From: JANQMY01 sp965227095 | GTDB taxonomy: Bacteria; Pseudomonadota; Alphaproteobacteria; JANQMY01 | Assembly: GCA_965227095.1 (NCBI GenBank) | Contig: CBDDFL010000002.1 | Span: 248,001 to 312,000, forward strand | Reading direction: 5' to 3' | Length of the DNA stretch: 64,000 nucleotides | In this document: in pieces, positions 9,028-17,099 of the stretch | How the letters are laid out: every line of letters starts with the position of its first letter | Numbering within the stretch: position 1 is the stretch's first letter | The notes under the pieces: model-generated | Seen by the model: the letters and a program-made list of their open reading frames with translations, nothing else | The model's database searches: none | Told to the model about the DNA's origin: nothing | Translations under genes and position numbers: made by a program

Positions 9028-9567
9028 TTAGAGCGTCCGAAGCCGTTCTCTTTGAGAGGACAGATCTTTGTCTCCGCGTGCGCCGTACAGCGCTTCGGGT
9101 GTGGCTTTGACAAAATAATCCGTCGCCGGATCAGTGCGGGCCCAGTCGGTCACTTCCGATCGAAACGAGATTTTCCAGATGCCGTCCCGTTTTTCATAGC
9201 GGTCCACATACCGCCCGGAAATGAAAAGGTCTTTTTCCTCGCCATCCTCGACGATGCGGTGAAACGCCTGGAAGTACACTTCGCCGAAAGCGATATCGCC
9301 TTCAACATCGATGTTGGTTTGGCCGATCAGGTGATGGTTTGCGTGATGGTCTTGCAAGGCACCAATGGCAAAATCCGCAAACTCTTCCCGGTTGCCCTTA
9401 AAGAAGCCATAGTCCGTGCGCGCATCTTTATGAAACACACTGACAATGAGGTCTCTTTGCAGCCGGTCCAGGCCGCGCATATAAGTGCCGGAAAGATCCC
9501 GGATTTCTTGTTTGTCGATAACGAGTTGAAGCTTTCGATCTAGTTCAGCCGACATGTGCGTTCCCAT
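9028..9567 (-). CDS. SnoaL-like / NTF2-fold protein, possible oxygenase beta-subunit-like partner
   Basis: The 179-residue protein has the NTF2-like pattern of the SnoaL family: an N-terminal helix with EIRDLSGTYMRGLDR, then FHKDARTDYGF and a HHANHHLIGQTNI segment rich in His, and a strand ending GIWKISFRSEVTDW. Small subunits of ring-hydroxylating dioxygenases share this fold. The gene lies 22 bases upstream of the Rieske alpha gene on the same strand, so joint function is likely. The start may be the ATG at 9567 or the one at 9555 (MSAELDRK). It could also be an independent isomerase or dehydratase. Confidence 0.8.
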   Translation of the reverse strand: MGTHMSAELDRKLQLVIDKQEIRDLSGTYMRGLDRLQRDLIVSVFHKDARTDYGFFKGNREEFADFAIGALQDHHANHHLIGQTNIDVEGDIAFGEVYFQAFHRIVEDGEEKDLFISGRYVDRYEKRDGIWKISFRSEVTDWARTDPATDYFVKATPEALYGARGDKDLSSQRERLRTL

Positions 9568-9655
9568 GGTTTTCTGTAGCAGCGGCAGCGGGCCGCGTTT
9601 GCCTGCAAGTCTAGCGGCCTCGAAAACGCCCGGCGATGAGATTTAGCAGCGGCCA

Positions 9656-9685
9656 TGAGAAAACCCACGGCGTGAGGGCCGTGGG
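9656..9685 (-). terminator. Intrinsic terminator after the TAXI-type gene
   Basis: On the minus strand a perfect 8-bp stem, CCCACGGC (9685-9678) with GCCGTGGG (9671-9664), is followed by TTTTCTCA. It sits about 40 bases beyond the stop of the gene at 9726-11321 and separates it from the SnoaL-like gene. Confidence 0.8.
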
Positions 9686-9725
9686 CAATGAAAAATCGCT
9701 GATTTTTGCAAGTTTGTTGGCGGCG

Positions 9726-11321
9726 TTACCTTTTTCGCCGGCCCGGCAGGCGGAAACGACGTTTCTTGACGCCATCTAAATTCGGTGTCGGGTCCAGGTC
9801 ATTGGCGACCGGGCCACCGCGAAACGCCTGCGCGCCAAGCTCTGACTCATCGACAGCACTGTGAATGTCGTCGTCCAACGGGCTGGCCGTTAGCTTGCGG
9901 TCGTCCGCATCGGCGTCCTTCTTGGATTTATGACGATTGTCTTCCATGGACGCCGGCGACGCCTGCTCTGCATTGTCCGAAGAGCCGCCTTTTGAGTGAG
10001 GAGCAGGCATGGTCAACAGCATGGCTTCCGAGCCATCATTGGCGACGACACCATTCACGGCGAACAGGCGCCTTACAAAATCCACATGATGGCGCAGATG
10101 GTAAAGGTCGTCGGTGAACGATAGAGGCACCGTCACCCGGCAGATCTGTGACTGCAGTTCGTCAAGTTCCTCGAGCGATTCGCGCCGGTCACCGTATGTG
10201 CGGGCCCTGCGCAATTGTTCCTCGATGCGCATTAGATCGGCATACCAGCGATAGATTTTTCGGCGGACTTGCCAGCGATAGGTTGGCGGTGCCACGCGCA
10301 GAAGGGGAATCAGCAATGTCAGAAGAGGCAGCAGTAAAATGAACAGGCGCTCCGACATGGTGGCCGCCCAAAACGGCAGAACACTGTGCAAGAAGCTGGG
10401 GCCATTCTCTAAAAAGCGCTTGGCGTCCGTGCTGATCGGGAAATGCACAAACGCAGTCGAGGGGAAGGTTCCCGCTCGCTCAAACAGAGTGGCGGGACCA
10501 TGAATGCGATACGCCGCCGTGAGCATCAGGTCGCTCAGCGCCGGATGCAGGGTATCGCGCGCGACCAATTGGGCGGCTGGCGCCAACAAGGTGACATCGG
10601 TTCTGGGCAGGTTTTTGTCCAGGTCCAAAATGCCTTGAGGCAGGGAGACATTTGACAAGAACGGGAACAGCCGGTGATAGGCTTCCCCTCGTTCAAAGCT
10701 CATCAAATCGATATCCGCGGCCTTGAGCAGCGATTGAATGGCCGGCGAGGTTTCAGCCGCGACAAAGATGGCGGCGTCAATCTGCCCCGTGAGGAGGGCA
10801 TTCGCGGCTTCCTGGCCGCCAATGGACCACAATTCGGTCGCACTGCTGCCAATGCCATTTTCGCGCAGAAGCTTCAGCGCGATGGTGCGCGTGCCGCTGC
10901 CTTCCGGACCAACGGCCACACGATAGGTATCGAGTTCGGCAAGTGTTTGGGCGGGCGGGTCACCCCGAACGAACACCCACATAGGCTCGTGATAGAGGCT
11001 CGCAAGCGACATGAGTTCTGGATGTGCTGTCGGATCCCCAATGCCGCCCTGAACGAAGGCGACATCAACGCCCCCTTCTGTTGTGCCCAACAGCTGCAAA
11101 TTTTCCTCAGACCCGGCGGTCGGGACCAATTCCACCGCGATGCCGGCTTTTTCCAAGGCGGCCTTGTACTGCGCACCAAAAGCGGCATAGGCACCATCAT
11201 CCGGGCCGGTGGCGATCCGGATCGATTCTGGCGGTGCCGGATCCACATATTGGTATGTCACGACAAACGCCACGAACACCAAAATGCTCAGCGGAACATA
11301 AATCTTGAGAAAATCACTCAT
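9726..11321 (-). CDS. TAXI family TRAP-type solute-binding protein, membrane anchored
   Basis: The 531-residue protein starts with a hydrophobic anchor (residues 5-24) and then has the TAXI receptor domain: IATGPDDGAYAAFG, LVPTAGSEENL and the family-typical VAVGPEGSGTRTIA. A second membrane segment lies near 325-345 (FILLLPLLTLLIPLL). It is followed by a helical basic region and a long hydrophilic, charged tail ending in RRFRLPGRRKR. Normal TAXI proteins are about 320 residues and periplasmic; here the tail would be cytoplasmic. No TRAP permease gene is nearby. The receptor may sense a small acid and signal across the membrane rather than transport it, which is inference. Confidence 0.85.
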   Translation of the reverse strand: MSDFLKIYVPLSILVFVAFVVTYQYVDPAPPESIRIATGPDDGAYAAFGAQYKAALEKAGIAVELVPTAGSEENLQLLGTTEGGVDVAFVQGGIGDPTAHPELMSLASLYHEPMWVFVRGDPPAQTLAELDTYRVAVGPEGSGTRTIALKLLRENGIGSSATELWSIGGQEAANALLTGQIDAAIFVAAETSPAIQSLLKAADIDLMSFERGEAYHRLFPFLSNVSLPQGILDLDKNLPRTDVTLLAPAAQLVARDTLHPALSDLMLTAAYRIHGPATLFERAGTFPSTAFVHFPISTDAKRFLENGPSFLHSVLPFWAATMSERLFILLLPLLTLLIPLLRVAPPTYRWQVRRKIYRWYADLMRIEEQLRRARTYGDRRESLEELDELQSQICRVTVPLSFTDDLYHLRHHVDFVRRLFAVNGVVANDGSEAMLLTMPAPHSKGGSSDNAEQASPASMEDNRHKSKKDADADDRKLTASPLDDDIHSAVDESELGAQAFRGGPVANDLDPTPNLDGVKKRRFRLPGRRKR

Positions 11322-11518
11322 CGCCGGACCAACGTAATATCAACTTCCGAGTTGATTAAACCTCAGAAAACACTAAGAAATTCGTGATCTCGAGATGCAG
11401 ACGCCTACTCTTACCCTATAAGTCGACGTTTACCCCCTCCGTCAGACGATAGTTTAGACCGAAAATTGGCGCCGCGTCGATTCCAAATCGCGTTTTTGAC
11501 GGGGATGCTTGAGGGCGC

Positions 11519-12022
11519 TTAGGCCAACCGATTCTGGTAGAGCGCCAAGGTTTTCTCATCAAAAGCCACCAGCATGGCCTCCATTTGGCCGGTTTGGATC
11601 GCTGGCTGTCCACAAACGGTTGCCACAGCGATATCCGCTGCTAAATCCGCCGGAAACATATAGACGCCGGTCGAAATGGCCGGAAAGGCGATCGAACGCG
11701 CGCCGATTTCCTCGCCAAGGGTAAATGACCGCTGATAGCATTGGCGCAGGAGCGCTTCTTCATTGTGCTCACCGCCATGCCAGACCGGCCCTACGGTGTG
11801 GATAACGTATTGTACAGGCAGATCATATCCCGCGGTGAGTTTGGCATCGCCGGTGTTGCACCCGCCAAGACGGCGGCATTCCTCAAGCAGTCCGGGGCCG
11901 GCCGCGCGGTGAATGGCGCCATCCACACCACCGCCGCCCAGCAAAGAGGTGTTGGCGGCGTTGACGATGGCATCACAGACGATTTTTGTGATGTCGCCTT
12001 TTATCGCGGTCACGTTTTTCAT
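11519..12022 (-). CDS. Macrodomain protein, O-acetyl-ADP-ribose deacetylase-like
   Basis: The 167-residue protein is a single macrodomain: KGDITKIVCDAIVNAAN, then LLGGGGVDGAIHRAAG, and later SIAFPAISTGVYMFP. These form the ADP-ribose pocket of the YmdB-type MacroD group, which removes acetyl groups from O-acetyl-ADP-ribose or ADP-ribose from proteins. The Asn of VNAAN and the Asp of GGVDGAIH are present. It stands alone with a 197-base gap on its downstream side and the TadE-like pair upstream on the same strand. Confidence 0.92.
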   Translation of the reverse strand: MKNVTAIKGDITKIVCDAIVNAANTSLLGGGGVDGAIHRAAGPGLLEECRRLGGCNTGDAKLTAGYDLPVQYVIHTVGPVWHGGEHNEEALLRQCYQRSFTLGEEIGARSIAFPAISTGVYMFPADLAADIAVATVCGQPAIQTGQMEAMLVAFDEKTLALYQNRLA

Positions 12023-12078
12023 GGGAAAAGATTAAACGGCGATCGCTGAAAAAGCGACCGCCGCTTGCCCGAAGAGGT

Positions 12079-12612
12079 CTACGGAATGCGCGGGATTTGA
12101 AGCACGCGGCGCGGTTTCAAATAAAACGTATCGGTCAGCACCGGATTAATGATGTAAAAATCCGCAAACGGAGAATCATAGACGTAGGTGACTTCCGCCA
12201 TAACGACGCTGCCGCCAGGCGTGAGCAAGCCGCTCGGCAATGTGACCGTTGACCCCACACCACGCGGGGTGGTTTGGAAACCATCGCTCCACAAGACGGT
12301 CGCCACGCCATTATTGTCCGCGACACTCGACACCACGATTTGGATGCCAGCGCCATTATAGGGTTGCATGATCGAGCTTGCCGCCGTGAAGACGTCTTGA
12401 ATGTCGGAATTGTCGATCTGCGTTGCCTGAGCAACGATATCGGCCGTGGCTGATGCCACCGTTGTGACGCGCCTGTCCACTGTCATCACATCGGAAATTT
12501 CGACACCGCCAAAATAGAACGAAATCATGACCGGTGCCAAAATAGCGAATTCGATGGCCGACAGACCTTTTCGATCACGCCAAAAGGTGACCAATTTCGC
12601 AATCATCCTCAT
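12079..12612 (-). CDS. TadE/G-like pseudopilin
   Basis: The 177-residue protein has a short basic N-terminus, then the segment KGLSAIEFAILAPVM. This Glu-containing hydrophobic stretch is typical of TadE-like pseudopilins processed by the prepilin peptidase. The remainder is a small extracytoplasmic beta-rich domain. It overlaps its upstream neighbour by four bases (ATGA), so both are translated together. The pair probably provides minor pilins of the Flp pilus made by the locus at 16-26 kb. Name TadE versus TadF cannot be settled. Confidence 0.8.
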   Translation of the reverse strand: MRMIAKLVTFWRDRKGLSAIEFAILAPVMISFYFGGVEISDVMTVDRRVTTVASATADIVAQATQIDNSDIQDVFTAASSIMQPYNGAGIQIVVSSVADNNGVATVLWSDGFQTTPRGVGSTVTLPSGLLTPGGSVVMAEVTYVYDSPFADFYIINPVLTDTFYLKPRRVLQIPRIP

Positions 12613-13199
12613 TGGACCAAATCTCCAAACGGTTCATTCCGGAACACGGCACTGGCCACCAATAAGCGATTGCTGCCCGCCATATTGGCCATGGTATTGC
12701 CATGGATCGGCAACAACACAGGGTAGGAATAGAAAACGCGAACCACCACCACATCGCCTTCTTGGCCGGGGTCAAACACGTAGTTTGTTTGAAATTCTCC
12801 GTCGGGATTGAGCGGTGGGGGCATTTGTACATTGCCAAAGCCGTCGAATTTGCGCACGTCGAATTCCATTTTTGATCCGCAGTCCAGCATAAAGCCGACT
12901 TCGTCACAGATCGCGTTGCGAAAATCCTGCTGGGTAAAATTCGCGGCCTGTGCCTGGCCGGTTCGGATCTGCCGGGCGGCTTCCGATACGCCGTTCTCGA
13001 GGGTGAACGTTGCGAAAAACACTAGCATCGTTTCGATCAACGCAAATAAAAGCCCAAGAAACGGGGTGGCAACCACGGCAAATTCCAAGCTGGCGGTGCC
13101 GCGCTTGTCAGTCTTAAGTTTTTTTTGTTGGGCGGATGAAAACAGTCTGCCAAACATGCGAAGCGACTTGCGTGTCGCGTCATCACAGTGTTGTCTCAT
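12609..13199 (-). CDS. TadE family pseudopilin
   Basis: The 196-residue protein has a basic N-terminus, then RGTASLEFAVVATPFLGLLF, matching the TadE pilin-like signal with the conserved Glu. It continues with a pseudopilin ectodomain that contains two cysteines (AICDEVGFMLDC) which may form a disulfide. It is the first gene of a two-gene minus-strand unit, divergent from the VWA TadG-like gene, with a 284-base AT-rich interval that probably holds both promoters. Role: minor pilin needed for Flp pilus assembly, inferred from the family. Confidence 0.82.
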   Translation of the reverse strand: MRQHCDDATRKSLRMFGRLFSSAQQKKLKTDKRGTASLEFAVVATPFLGLLFALIETMLVFFATFTLENGVSEAARQIRTGQAQAANFTQQDFRNAICDEVGFMLDCGSKMEFDVRKFDGFGNVQMPPPLNPDGEFQTNYVFDPGQEGDVVVVRVFYSYPVLLPIHGNTMANMAGSNRLLVASAVFRNEPFGDLVQ

Positions 13200-13483
13200 C
13201 TTCTGTCTCTTAAAGTATGGTGTGTAAGACGCCGGGAAAGCCCGACCCGTAGCGTGCTTGCACTCTGTCTACTCTCAACGCGCTTATCATTTCTCAACAG
13301 CTCTCAATATAGTCCTTACACAAATGGTATGACTTATCGAAAATTTGAATCGTCCCTTGATCCAAAAAGATTTTTCGAAAAGTTTAAGGTTGGGAGATTG
13401 TTAACTTGCCGGGACCAGACTGCGTTGCGCGGGGGGTGAAGTGCCATGGGGCGGCACACTGGTTGAGTGAGGCAGTGAGAAAA

Positions 13484-15070
13484 ATGCGGCAGTTCTACAG
13501 GAGTGCTGTGGCTGATTTTGGATCCTTCTGTACCGGGATCTTTCGTCAGAAATATAAAACTCCAGCAACAGGGTCTTTGTTTTCTCGATGGCGGCGTTGC
13601 CAAAGCGCTAATGTCGCGATGATATTCGGGTTGAGTTTAGTACCCATTATATTGGCGGCGGGGTCTGCCATTGACGTATCGCGAGCGCTCGTTGTGCGCT
13701 CAAGGTTATCGCAGGCGCTTGACGCGGCGGGCCTTGCAGTCGGCGGCACCATCGGCCTGAATGAAACGCAAACTCAACAGCTTGCGCAAAACTATTTTGA
13801 TGCGAACTATCCGATTGGAGAACTGGGGATACCGGGTAACCTGCAGGTCTCCCAATCCGGCAATATTGTGTCGCTCAGCGCGAGTGCCACACTCAACACC
13901 ATGATCATGTCCATTGTCGGTATTCACACCATGACCGTGGCCACATCCGCCGAAATCACGCGAGAGTCAAAAGGTCTCGAAGTGGCTCTGGTGCTCGACA
14001 ATACGGGGTCCATGTATTGGAACGGAAAGATCGGGGCGCTACGCAACTCTGCGACCAGCCTGATCCACATATTGTTCGGTGAAAATGCGTTTCCGGACAA
14101 TCTCAAAGTATCGTTGGTGCCCTTCGTGACATCGGTGAATATCAATGCCGATAGTTTTGAAATGGATTGGATGGACGTAAACGCTCAGGCGACCCATCAT
14201 GGTGAGAATTTTGATGAGACCAGTGGTGAGATCAGTCACTTTGACTTGTTCGACGGCATTTCAAACACAGTCTGGAAAGGCTGTGTCGAGCTGCGCGCGG
14301 CGCCCTACGATACGGAAGACACCTCACCTGATATCGGGAATCCGGATACATTGTGGGTGCCCTACTTCTGGCCGGACGAACCCAGCGGATATTCAGGCTA
14401 TTACAACAGTTACCGGTCCGATGGGATCAGCGGATCAGTGCAAGTGCGTCAGGCGAACTGGGCGAAGTATAATGGGTCAAGCGTGTCCATTGACGAATAT
14501 CCGTCCAGCACGAGTGGTCCGAACAAAAGCTGCCCCCAGGCGCTTCTGCCGCTGACCAACGACCGGGATGAAATCCTGGATAACATTTCGGATATGCGCC
14601 CTTGGTTTAATAGCGGCACGAACATTGCCGCCGGATTGGCCTGGGGGTGGCGCGTCTTGTCACCAACCCTGCCCTTTACCGAAGGCGTAGCCTATGACGA
14701 CGAAGATTGGCAGAAGGCCATGATTTTGTTGAGCGATGGGCGAAACGAGGTGGTTGGTCAAAGCACCCACAACGTGTCCGATTATACAGGGTACGGATAT
14801 TTATCGCAGCAACGGCTTGGCACCCAAGACAATGAAACGGCGGTGACGCGCGTCAACGAAAAGGTTGCTGAAATGTGCACCAAGGTGAAGGCGCAGGGCG
14901 TGCGTGTGTACACGATTACGTTCCAACTGAGTGATCCGGATGTGGAGGCGATCTTCGATGCCTGTGCGACAGATCCGGCGTTGCACTTTAGATCACCCAC
15001 CAATGCGGAGCTGGAGCAGGCGTTTCAGGCGATCGCCCAGGATCTCAGTAACCTCCGCCTCAGCCAGTAA
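13484..15070 (+). CDS. TadG-like pilus protein with von Willebrand A domain
   Basis: The 528-residue protein has a TadE/G-like N-terminal anchor (SANVAMIFGLSLVPIILAAG, about residues 44-63). A VWA domain follows, beginning near residue 165 with VALVLDNTGSMYW, whose DxxxS signature is a metal-ion-dependent adhesion site. Between the strands of the VWA fold is a long insert rich in Tyr, Ser and Asp. Proteins of this kind (TadG) sit in the envelope and are needed for Flp pilus formation in other species. The ATG at 13484 is preferred to an in-frame TTG at 13406. It ends at a strong terminator. Confidence 0.85.
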   Translation: MRQFYRSAVADFGSFCTGIFRQKYKTPATGSLFSRWRRCQSANVAMIFGLSLVPIILAAGSAIDVSRALVVRSRLSQALDAAGLAVGGTIGLNETQTQQLAQNYFDANYPIGELGIPGNLQVSQSGNIVSLSASATLNTMIMSIVGIHTMTVATSAEITRESKGLEVALVLDNTGSMYWNGKIGALRNSATSLIHILFGENAFPDNLKVSLVPFVTSVNINADSFEMDWMDVNAQATHHGENFDETSGEISHFDLFDGISNTVWKGCVELRAAPYDTEDTSPDIGNPDTLWVPYFWPDEPSGYSGYYNSYRSDGISGSVQVRQANWAKYNGSSVSIDEYPSSTSGPNKSCPQALLPLTNDRDEILDNISDMRPWFNSGTNIAAGLAWGWRVLSPTLPFTEGVAYDDEDWQKAMILLSDGRNEVVGQSTHNVSDYTGYGYLSQQRLGTQDNETAVTRVNEKVAEMCTKVKAQGVRVYTITFQLSDPDVEAIFDACATDPALHFRSPTNAELEQAFQAIAQDLSNLRLSQ

Positions 15071-15100
15071 GTGTCGGCGGAGGGGCTGTCCTCCAAAAGA

Positions 15101-15135
15101 AAACCCTCAGCCACGATGTGGCTGAGGGTTTTTTT
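15101..15135 (+). terminator. Bidirectional intrinsic terminator
   Basis: A 14-bp perfect stem, AAACCCTCAGCCAC (15101-15114) with GTGGCTGAGGGTTT (15118-15131), has a 3-base loop and ends in a run of T on the plus strand and TTTCTTTT on the minus strand. It lies between the convergent TadG-like gene and the gene at 15153-15686 and can stop both. Confidence 0.92.
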
Positions 15136-15152
15136 GTGGTCTAAATAAGAAA

Positions 15153-15686
15153 CTAGCGTTGACCAGATGCTTCTTTGCCGATGTTCAGCTTGTTGCGTAC
15201 TTGGGCTTCGGCATCCACAAATTCTTGGTTGAAGTCGCCGGGGATCAAAGACCTCTCACAGCGCGGCGCGCATGTGAAGCTCACCTGGCCGGCACCGCGA
15301 TACAACGTCATGTGATGCGGCATGGTGGTTGTGACGCTGATCGGGATGTTCGCGATCTGTTTGTTATCGCTGTCCAGCGCGATCACATTTGTGGTCCCGA
15401 AATTGCGGCCCAGGACAAAAAGAAGGTTCCCTTTCTGAACTGAGACATCGGCGATTGAAGGGTTGCCGACAACGACGGTTGCGGCATTGCGCTCCAATTC
15501 CAACATGGATGAATTATCGATGGGGACCGCCACAATTGTGGGCTGCTGTTCCTCATAGGCGAAATCGTCCATCTCGTCGAACATGCCGTCCGCAAGCACT
15601 GGGGGCGCGCTCAAGAGCGCGCATAGCGCGGTGCTGGCGGCGCCAAGGGCCACGCGATGGCGTTTGCCCTGACAATCTTTTTTCAT
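15153..15686 (-). CDS. Stand-alone CpaC N-terminal-domain (pilus assembly) protein
   Basis: The 177-residue protein has a signal peptide (hydrophobic residues about 12-32, ending VLADG). A domain of the type at the N-terminus of CpaC secretins follows (AATVVVGNPSIADVSVQKG, then LLFVLGRNFGTTNVIALDSD). It lacks any secretin pore domain. The C-terminal part has a Cys pair (TCAPRCERS) that may form a disulfide. It is transcribed away from the Flp pilin gene, whose upstream region it shares. It probably sits in the periplasm and helps the secretin of the Tad machine; a full cpaC exists at 17909. Confidence 0.82.
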   Translation of the reverse strand: MKKDCQGKRHRVALGAASTALCALLSAPPVLADGMFDEMDDFAYEEQQPTIVAVPIDNSSMLELERNAATVVVGNPSIADVSVQKGNLLFVLGRNFGTTNVIALDSDNKQIANIPISVTTTMPHHMTLYRGAGQVSFTCAPRCERSLIPGDFNQEFVDAEAQVRNKLNIGKEASGQR

Positions 15687-16048
15687 GCCTTGTCCTCACT
15701 CCATTTGCCGTCTCGGCACAACGCCTAAGATCGCTTGTCACAGCAAAATGAGGGCAATTAATGAACACTTTGCAAAATTGAAGATTTGCTTAAAAAGCAA
15801 AACGTGGGGCTTTATTGAATAATATTTTTGATTCAAATTTTACGAAAATAAAAGACAAGTATTTAGTACAAGTATATATAAAAATATAAATGAAAACAGT
15901 AGCTTAGGGCATGAATAATTACTTACATTAACTTACTGTTAGGTTTTTTTACTTATTGTCCAGCGAAAGACCGGCGTGCATGCACACCGGCCTTAAGAGA
16001 CGGAACCTCTCATTTAGATAAGACGTCTTAGCGAAGCAGGAGGCAGTA
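15687..16048. promoter_or_regulatory. AT-rich divergent regulatory region upstream of the Flp pilin gene
   Basis: These 362 bases hold no gene. The part from about 15780 to 15950 is far richer in A and T than the rest of the window (runs such as AATATTTTT, TATATAAAAATATAAAT). It contains short repeated elements, TTACTTACATTAACTTACTGTTA, seen here as two copies of ACTTAC about nine bases apart. At 15968-15990 a near-palindrome CCGGCGTGCATGCACACCGG could form a leader hairpin. The pilin ribosome-binding site AGGAGG follows at 16038-16043. Strong, regulated promotion of the major pilin is the obvious role; the promoter itself was not pinned down. Confidence 0.5.
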
Positions 16049-16216
16049 ATGACCAAAGTAATTTCACGTTTTTGGAATGACCAAAATGGGGCAACCGCGA
16101 TCGAATACGGTCTGATCGCAGCCGGTATCGCCGTAGCGATTATCGGTACGGTGAACACCCTTGGCGGTGGCTTGAATACCCAGTTTGGTAACGTGAATAC
16201 CAACCTCGGCGGTTAA
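16049..16216 (+). CDS. flp: Flp family type IVb major pilin
   Basis: The 55-residue protein has the layout of an Flp prepilin: a short leader (MTKVISRFWNDQNG), then the processed segment ATAIEYGLIAAGIAVAI with the conserved Glu and Tyr of the Flp motif, then a short Gly/Asn-rich tail. Cleavage is expected after the Gly by the prepilin peptidase encoded next. A strong AGGAGG lies seven bases before the ATG. The gene is followed by a terminator-like hairpin, which would let the pilin be made in excess over the assembly proteins. It polymerises into the Tad pilus fibre used for surface attachment. Confidence 0.95.
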   Translation: MTKVISRFWNDQNGATAIEYGLIAAGIAVAIIGTVNTLGGGLNTQFGNVNTNLGG

Positions 16217-16269
16217 TCCCCCGGCAGCTTGATCGCTTGCAAAGGCGGTCAGGTTACCAACCCGTACAA

Positions 16270-16305
16270 GGCTGGCTGGTGTCATTTGGACCCAGTCGGC
16301 CTTTT
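16270..16305 (+). terminator. Terminator/attenuator after the pilin gene
   Basis: A 10-bp stem, GGCTGGCTGG (16270-16279) with CCAGTCGGCC (16292-16301), includes two G-T pairs and is followed by TTTTGCGTTTT. It probably stops most transcripts after flp, with partial read-through into cpaA. Confidence 0.65.
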
Positions 16306-16411
16306 GCGTTTTGGGGCGGTTAAAGGCTCGGTAACGGCAATGCGATAGCGTAACGCTTTGTATCCGCGTATCACGAGCCCCGTTAGGGTCTCGGTAATTA
16401 AAGTCGATCCT

Positions 16412-16933
16412 ATGCAAGAGATTTTGTCGCCCCTTTCCTTCGCCGTCCTGACCATCTTTCCGGGCTGCATGCTGATTGCAGCTTTCACAGATTTGGCGAC
16501 CATGACGATCCCCAACCGCTTGTCGATCGCACTTGTTGTAGGGTTCACAATCTTAGTTGTGTTGACGGGGATGCCCCTTGATGAGGTGGCCATCCATTTC
16601 GCCATTGGATTTGGCGTGCTGGTATTAGGCTTTATCTTGTTTGCGCTGAACTTGCTGGGCGGCGGCGATGCCAAATTTGTTGCGGCCACCAGCCTGTGGA
16701 TGGGGCTGTCGGGCCTGTTCCCGTTCTTTGTCACCTTTGCCATGGTGGGCGGATTGTTCGGATTGATGATTTTGTCGTTCCGCCAACTGCCCTTGCCGGC
16801 GTTCTGTGTGAAGTATCAATGGATCGCCCGTCTGCATGAACCAAAAGGGGACATTCCCTATGGTGTGGCATTGTCGATCGGTGGACTGATTGTATTTCCA
16901 GAGACCGTAATCTTCGCGCTGTCTGTCGCTTAA
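16412..16933 (+). CDS. cpaA: Prepilin peptidase CpaA/TadV
   Basis: The 173-residue protein is largely hydrophobic with about six membrane segments. It has the two aspartates of the aspartic prepilin peptidases: one in FTDLATMTIPN near residue 26, the other in the GxGD-type motif GGGDAKF near residue 85. It cleaves the leader from Flp and TadE-like prepilins at the inner membrane. The ATG at 16412 is chosen over an in-frame TTG 18 codons upstream. It follows flp and precedes cpaB, as in Caulobacter. Confidence 0.92.
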   Translation: MQEILSPLSFAVLTIFPGCMLIAAFTDLATMTIPNRLSIALVVGFTILVVLTGMPLDEVAIHFAIGFGVLVLGFILFALNLLGGGDAKFVAATSLWMGLSGLFPFFVTFAMVGGLFGLMILSFRQLPLPAFCVKYQWIARLHEPKGDIPYGVALSIGGLIVFPETVIFALSVA

Positions 16934-16985
16934 TAATAAAAAGCGACCCATCTAAGAAACTGTATTTTTAATCATCTGTGAATAA

Positions 16986-17017
16986 ATAGTTGCGTGGCCC
17001 GGGGGCGCGCCAACTAT
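16986..17017 (+). repeat. Inverted repeat between cpaA and cpaB
   Basis: ATAGTTG (16986-16992) pairs with CAACTAT (17011-17017), extended inward by a few G-C pairs across a bulge, around a very GC-rich core. There is no T run, so it is not a classical terminator. A second, shorter inverted repeat (GGATCA ... TGATCC) follows at 17053-17075. They could be attenuators or operator sites for the cpaB-tadC transcript. Confidence 0.4.
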
Positions 17018-17099
17018 TCGTGTCTGCCTGGCTTAGAAAAATGGGGCTTGTTGGATCATGATGGGGACGTGATCCGAAGCTGGGAAAGGTCAGGAGACC

